Origin: M55B118 sp041694275
Lineage (GTDB): Bacteria > Bacillota_I > Bacilli_A > Izemoplasmatales > Izemoplasmataceae
Assembly (NCBI GenBank): GCA_041694275.1
Contig: JASMTQ010000036.1
Coordinates: 1-10,653, forward strand
DNA: 10,653 nt
Direction: 5' to 3'
The notes beneath the pieces are model-generated. The model worked only from the letters and a program-made list of their open reading frames with translations. It searched no databases and was not told where the DNA came from. Both the position numbers and the translations under genes were made by a program. Shown here piece after piece: positions 7,575 to 10,653 of the stretch. Every line of letters starts with the position of its first letter. Within the stretch, counting starts at the first letter, position 1.

Positions 7575-7883
7575 ATGAGCAAAACTCAAAACGGTGAAAA
7601 CCGCGCTTCCAAAAAGGCCAGACAAAAGAAGGCCCAGCAGGCCGGATTTTATGTAACAACCAAAAAAAGCGGTGACATGGGGATGGCATTTGCCGTCTTC
7701 GTGCTTTCCCTTCTTTTTCCCGGACTGGGAATCATCTTTTTCAAATTGTGGCGCGAAGACAATCCTTTCGCAGCCAAGGTTTCCCTGGTGGGATTTAGCA
7801 TAAACGCGTTTATCGTTTTGTGGTATTTTGGAACGATACTGTATGGTGTCGCGTTAAACATCTTAAATATGATTGGCTTCTAG
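7575..7883 (+). CDS. Small two-helix membrane protein, paralogue of the next gene
   Basis: 102 residues from ATG 7575 (AAGGTG at 7561-7566). The longer frame from 7527 starts inside the -10 box and cannot be on the transcript. The N-terminal 33 residues are basic and hydrophilic (ASKKARQKKAQQ). Two hydrophobic segments follow (about 36-57 and 70-96), separated by KLWREDNPFAAK. The core LSLLFPGLGIIFFKLWRED resembles the tail found behind zinc-ribbon heads in small Bacillota/Mollicutes membrane proteins, but there are no cysteines here. Over 34 aligned residues it shares 17 identities with the next gene, including FP-LG-IF, WR-D, GF-IN. The function is unknown. It probably sits in the cytoplasmic membrane with its basic head inside. 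Its stop codon overlaps the next gene's ribosome binding site. Confidence 0.82.
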   Translation: MSKTQNGENRASKKARQKKAQQAGFYVTTKKSGDMGMAFAVFVLSLLFPGLGIIFFKLWREDNPFAAKVSLVGFSINAFIVLWYFGTILYGVALNILNMIGF

Positions 7884-7893
7884 GGGGCTTTCA

Positions 7894-8202
7894 ATGACAC
7901 ATTCCAAAACAGAGGAAAACGCATATCCGACCAACGGTAAAAACCCGTTCGTTGATATCTATAACCGCCAACAGACCAGAGAAGACAATCCTGAGCTATA
8001 CAACAAAAAAGAACCGATCAAACGGTTTTTCAAGATTCTTCTTATTTTTCTTGTTTCAACCTTGTTTCCAGTTCTCGGTCTTATTTTCTATGGCATCTGG
8101 CGTGATGATGATAAAACCAAGGCGCGAATGGCGCTTTTCGGTTTTTGGATCAACTTTATATTTGCGGCTTATTCTATCTTTATTCGCTTTTTATTCAGCT
8201 AA
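7894..8202 (+). CDS. Small two-helix membrane protein, paralogue of the preceding gene
   Basis: 102 residues from ATG 7894, which is decided by AGGGGG at 7882-7887; that site overlaps the TAG stop of the preceding gene, suggesting translational coupling. In-frame codons from 7873 would overlap the upstream gene without a binding site. The soluble head (about 1-43) is polar with many Asn and Glu and is unlike the basic head of its paralogue. The two hydrophobic segments (about 45-66 and 78-100) and the linker GIWRDDDKTKAR match the neighbour (STLFPVLGLIF against SLLFPGLGIIF). The pair looks like a tandem duplication in which the membrane core was kept and the heads diverged, possibly forming a heteromer. 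The function is unknown. Confidence 0.82.
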   Translation: MTHSKTEENAYPTNGKNPFVDIYNRQQTREDNPELYNKKEPIKRFFKILLIFLVSTLFPVLGLIFYGIWRDDDKTKARMALFGFWINFIFAAYSIFIRFLFS

Positions 8203-8244
8203 TGCATTGATCATACACTTTTATAATGATTCAGGAGGCTACTT

Positions 8245-8481
8245 ATGGTCATAATTGTCTACATAGGAATGTTTATTTACGGCCTTTATTCAGGCTATAT
8301 ATCCAGTATGAACCTGGATGATGAGAATGAAGTCATAGCGCTTCAGGTATTCATTGCGATGGTTGCGTCCACAAGTGCGCTGATTTTCGCGCATTTCGCT
8401 CACATATTTTCAGTATTCTTCCTATGGCTGCTTGTCACATTCATTACATCCGAGGTTCTAAAATTCCTAAGAAACAGATAA
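8245..8481 (+). CDS. Small three-helix membrane protein of unknown function
   Basis: 78 residues. AGGAGG (8233-8238) lies six bases before the ATG, a consensus site. Three hydrophobic stretches (about 2-20, 31-52, 53-73) are separated by the acidic loop MNLDDENE (22-29), and the C-terminus is basic (KFLRNR). I do not recognise a family, and it does not share the FP-LG / WR-D core of the two preceding genes. It starts 42 bases after the preceding stop with no terminator, so it is probably the third gene of that operon. Confidence 0.72.
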   Translation: MVIIVYIGMFIYGLYSGYISSMNLDDENEVIALQVFIAMVASTSALIFAHFAHIFSVFFLWLLVTFITSEVLKFLRNR

Positions 8482-8513
8482 TTTCCCGTCATAATTACTG
8501 GCCCTATTAATAT

Positions 8514-8545
8514 ATATGAAAATATATTCATATTTCTTCTTTACG
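8514..8545 (+). terminator. Weak candidate terminator after the small-gene operon
   Basis: ATATGAA (8514-8520) pairs with TTCATAT (8527-8533) and is followed by a T-rich but interrupted tract to about 8541. An overlapping alternative pairs 8509-8515 with 8522-8528. Both stems are almost all A-T, so the hairpin would be weak, but the position, 30 bases after the stop at 8481, is right. Confidence 0.35.
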
Positions 8546-8658
8546 AATCAAACAATATATTGTACTATTTAATTGTGGATATACGTTGTCCATTTCTCAA
8601 TATCTTCAAAAGTTGTATTACGTGTTTTCGGCTTTGGCATGCGGTTTTCTTAAAAAAA
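8546..8658. other. Intergenic spacer, nothing identified
   Basis: This is the first part of the 403-base gap between 8481 and 8885. It is AT-rich, has no plausible coding frame with a ribosome binding site, and I see no convincing hairpin or repeat on either strand. The rest of the gap holds a palindrome, a promoter and a long leader, listed separately. Confidence 0.5.
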
Positions 8659-8676
8659 CATTTGAAATCCCAAATG
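8659..8676. promoter_or_regulatory. Palindrome over the -35 box (candidate operator)
   Basis: CATTTG (8659-8664) and CAAATG (8671-8676) form a perfect six-base inverted repeat with a six-base spacer, and the -35 hexamer TTGAAA (8662-8667) lies inside it. A dimeric repressor bound here would block RNA polymerase. No regulator gene is in the window, and a six-base arm can occur by chance in AT-rich DNA. Confidence 0.4.
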
Positions 8677-8690
8677 ATTTTGTGTATAAT
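8662..8690 (+). promoter_or_regulatory. Strong promoter of the Big_2 lipoprotein gene
   Basis: TTGAAA (8662-8667) and TATAAT (8685-8690) with a 17-base spacer make the best sigma-A-type promoter in the window (eleven of twelve consensus bases). Transcription would start near 8697, giving a leader of about 190 nt before ATG 8885. Confidence 0.82.
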
Positions 8691-8696
8691 GTTAGA

Positions 8697-8884
8697 AACT
8701 GCCACAACCGATAAGCACAGTTGTAGACCCTTAATCGGCCTGTGAATGAACAGGTCATTTTGTCAAAACACGCTTTATTAGAAGTGGTAGTTTAAAAGAG
8801 GTATGTAATCTCCATACGAGCTTAGCGATTGTTAAGCCGGTATGGATTTATACATAAAATACAAAAAAAGAGGAGAGAAAATTC
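8697..8884 (+). promoter_or_regulatory. Long structured 5' leader, unclassified
   Basis: The leader holds several possible stems. CCGATAAG (8708-8715) pairs with CTTaATCGG (8730-8738, one bulged A). Its loop contains CAGTT (8718-8722), complementary to AACTG (8697-8701), and GTTGT (8720-8724), complementary to ACAAC (8704-8708); either would make a pseudoknot. CCTGT (8739-8743) pairs with ACAGG (8750-8754). CCATAC-GA-GCTTA (8812-8824) pairs with TAAGC-CG-GTATGG (8833-8845), 11 pairs with a small internal loop. The last stem competes with GTATG 8801-8805 : CATAC 8813-8817 and GTAT 8840-8843 : ATAC 8850-8853. No T run follows any stem, so control, if any, would act on translation or RNA stability. 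I match it to no riboswitch class I know (c-di-GMP, SAM, TPP, cobalamin, T-box and others considered). Confidence 0.45.
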
Positions 8885-10653
8885 ATGAAAAAGGTATTTT
8901 TAGCATTGCTAGCAGTGCTTGCCCTTGGAACCCTCGCTGCATGTGGCGGCGACCCGGATCCTGAAAGCGTGAGTCTTGACGAATCATCTGTCACGATTGA
9001 CGTTGGCGACTCTGTTACAGTGATTGCGACTGTAGATCCTTCCGATGCCGACCAAGGCGTGGAATGGTCAAGTGACGACGAAGCCGTCGCGACAGTCGAA
9101 GACGGTGAAATCACCGGTGTTGCAGAAGGTTCTGCAACCATTACTGCAACTTCAACAGCTGATGACAGCTTAAGCGCATCCGTTGAGGTTACAGTCGAAG
9201 AGGAGGGCGACGATCCTGACCCAGATCCAGACGGACCTGAATCAGTTGAGCTTAGTGATGAAACACTCGAGCTTGAAATCGACGAGCAGTATCTGCTTGA
9301 AGCAAGTGTTCTTCCTGAAGGTGAAAACCAAGCCGTTACTTGGTCAACTAGTGATGATTCAGTTGTAACTGTTTCAGGTGGTGTAGTTGAAGGTATCGCA
9401 ACCGGTACTGCCACTGTTACAGCAACTTCTGATGAAGATGACAGCGTTTCTGCAAGTGTAGAGATTACTGTTATCGAAGAACTTTGGACCACACAAGAGG
9501 TTAAAGATGCAGATGCAGATACTGAAGTATTTGTTGAAGGTGTTGTCACATCTATTAACAAAGACACTAACTTCTTTATCCAAGACTCTGCAGGCGGTAT
9601 TGCCATTGACACTTATGGAAATGACGACCTAAGTTCCGCTGATGTTGAAGTTGGAGATACAATTAGAGTTAAAGGTACAAGAGATAGTTTTAGCGAACTA
9701 TTGAATGTTTCCGCTACTTCAATTGAAGTTCTGTCAAGTGACAATGATCTTCCTGAAGCGGTTAATCTAAGTGAAGAAGCTGGCGCATTTGCTGACTTGA
9801 TGCCATATCAAAGCAGCCTAGTTTCACTAAACAAATTTATTGTTGTCGACATGCCTTCTGATATGTCAGGAAGCTTCAATGTTGGCCTTGTAGGCTATGA
9901 GTCTGGAGAAACTATTGCCATTCGTGTTGAAGGCGATTCACTTCCTGCTGATGGTGACGTGATTTATTCACTTGAAGAAGGCGACATTATCGATATCAAC
10001 GGTGCTGTTCTCGGATGGTTCTACGGTGCACAAATCGTATACACCGGCGGAGAAGCTTCACTCTCTGACATGGGTAATGATTCGCTCAGCGCTTACCGTG
10101 TTGACAGCTATATTTCAGCTGAACATACACTTCCTTGGGCTGAAGCTTTTGAATCTGAAACCGGCACTACACTAACCATTACATCATCTAACACAGGTGT
10201 CGTAACAGTTGATGGATATACGCTTACAGGTGAAGCTGAAGGTGCTGCCATTGTAACTGTTGCCAACGGTTCAGGCGATGTTATATCTCATATTTTCGTA
10301 GTCGTACATCCGCTTGAAGTTCAAGTGAATGACGCGCTTAACGATGATGATCAACTCCGTTTGAGAACTACTGAAGAGTTCGTACTCGATTACACAGTAC
10401 TTCCAGGCGAAGCTGTTTCACAGGACGTAACAATTACATCTGACGACGAGGCTGTTGTATCTATTGATGCAGAAGGCAACCTTGTAGCCAACGCAGAAGG
10501 CACTGCAACACTAACCATTACCTCTGACGTTGATCCTAACGCATCAATGACACTCGATATTCTCGTTGCTGACTCAGAACCAACTCTTGATTATTTCGAT
10601 AGCTACACCGTTTATCAAAACGATCCAGACTTCGACGTACTTCAAGATGTCGT
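8885..10653 (+). CDS. Large lipoprotein with Big_2 Ig-like domains and OB-fold-like segments (3' end outside window)
   Basis: The frame is open from ATG 8885 (AGGAG at 8871-8875) to the right edge, 589 codons so far. A lipoprotein signal (KKVFLALLAVLALGTLAAC) puts the lipid on Cys20. Domains in order: Big_2 (about 27-103; VEWSSDDEAVATV, GVAEGSATITAT), an acidic Asp-Pro linker (about 107-117), Big_2 (about 117-199; AVTWSTSDDSVVTV, GTATVTATS), an OB-fold-like domain (about 201-295; VFVEGVVTSINKDTNFFIQD then VEVGDTIRVKGT), a second segment of similar style (about 300-400), and two more Big_2-like domains (about 405-477 and 478-562). The first OB-like domain resembles those in large secreted Bacillota nucleases and phosphatases of the YhcR/ExeM kind, which carry the catalytic domain further downstream. 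That is inference: no catalytic motif lies within the window. The protein is strongly acidic, Thr/Ser-rich and free of cysteine after Cys20. It has its own strong promoter and a long leader. Confidence 0.9.
   Translation, partial: MKKVFLALLAVLALGTLAACGGDPDPESVSLDESSVTIDVGDSVTVIATVDPSDADQGVEWSSDDEAVATVEDGEITGVAEGSATITATSTADDSLSASVEVTVEEEGDDPDPDPDGPESVELSDETLELEIDEQYLLEASVLPEGENQAVTWSTSDDSVVTVSGGVVEGIATGTATVTATSDEDDSVSASVEITVIEELWTTQEVKDADADTEVFVEGVVTSINKDTNFFIQDSAGGIAIDTYGNDDLSSADVEVGDTIRVKGTRDSFSELLNVSATSIEVLSSDNDLPEAVNLSEEAGAFADLMPYQSSLVSLNKFIVVDMPSDMSGSFNVGLVGYESGETIAIRVEGDSLPADGDVIYSLEEGDIIDINGAVLGWFYGAQIVYTGGEASLSDMGNDSLSAYRVDSYISAEHTLPWAEAFESETGTTLTITSSNTGVVTVDGYTLTGEAEGAAIVTVANGSGDVISHIFVVVHPLEVQVNDALNDDDQLRLRTTEEFVLDYTVLPGEAVSQDVTITSDDEAVVSIDAEGNLVANAEGTATLTITSDVDPNASMTLDILVADSEPTLDYFDSYTVYQNDPDFDVLQDV

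Noticed and set aside
8222..8227. Perfect TATAAT just before the 78-residue gene
   Set aside because: No -35 lies at a usable distance, and transcription would start inside the AGGAGG ribosome binding site.
8799..8807. ATG-TAA minimal frame after AGAGG in the leader
   Set aside because: The ATG is only about one base from AGAGG, too close for initiation, so a start-stop element is not supported.
8885..9480. Recent duplication of the first two Big_2 domains
   Set aside because: The domains are similar in protein sequence but differ widely in bases, so they are old repeats and not a recent tandem duplication.
8848..9612. 254-codon open frame on the minus strand
   Set aside because: It lies antisense to the Big_2 lipoprotein and its Ser/Thr/Val-rich product is what the reverse complement of Asp/Glu/Val/Ala codons gives. 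It has no ribosome binding site and would end in the leader.

Overview
The window looks like the chromosome of a low-GC Gram-positive (Bacillota) or an Acholeplasma/Izemoplasma-type mollicute that uses the standard stop codons. The evidence is AGGAGG-type ribosome binding sites, sigma-A-like promoters (for example TTGAAA-N17-TATAAT), two lipobox lipoproteins and no outer-membrane genes. One gene (7182-7421) ends in TGA five bases before a terminator hairpin, which argues against the mycoplasma code. Base composition is moderate, not AT-extreme. No rRNA, tRNA, transposase, phage or CRISPR sequence was found. Genus cannot be assigned from the sequence alone.

Layout. (1) 1-918, minus strand: a DUF2157 multi-spanning membrane protein cut by the left edge. 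It starts at GTG behind a strong Shine-Dalgarno and diverges from (2) 1116-3407, a fused ATPase-permease ABC protein of the MacB/FtsX (type VII) kind. (3) A bidirectional terminator separates this from the convergent gene 3456-4610, a surface lipoprotein with an Ig-like domain and two FAS1 (fasciclin) domains. (4) 4810-7421 is a probable three-gene operon: a Sec-secreted protein of unknown family, a HAAS-type membrane protein and a small GlsB/YeaQ-type membrane protein, closed by a strong terminator. (5) 7575-8481 is a second operon with its own promoter. It holds three small membrane proteins, the first two being diverged tandem paralogues of exactly 102 residues each. (6) 8482-8884 is a 403-base intergenic region with a palindrome over the -35 box of a near-consensus promoter and a roughly 190-nt leader with stem-loops and mutually exclusive pairings. 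(7) 8885 to the right edge is a large lipoprotein with bacterial Ig-like (Big_2) domains around OB-fold-like segments. Its C-terminal, possibly catalytic, part lies outside the window.

The common theme is the cell envelope: all nine genes encode membrane, secreted or lipid-anchored proteins. There are no metabolic genes, so the region reads as a surface/export island. The items most worth checking are the structured leader and palindrome before the Big_2 lipoprotein, a hairpin lying between the Shine-Dalgarno and start codon of the HAAS gene, and the tandem small-membrane-protein pair. Three small genes start further in than their longest open frames: 7182, 7575 and 7894. The two genes at the window edges run off the sequence.
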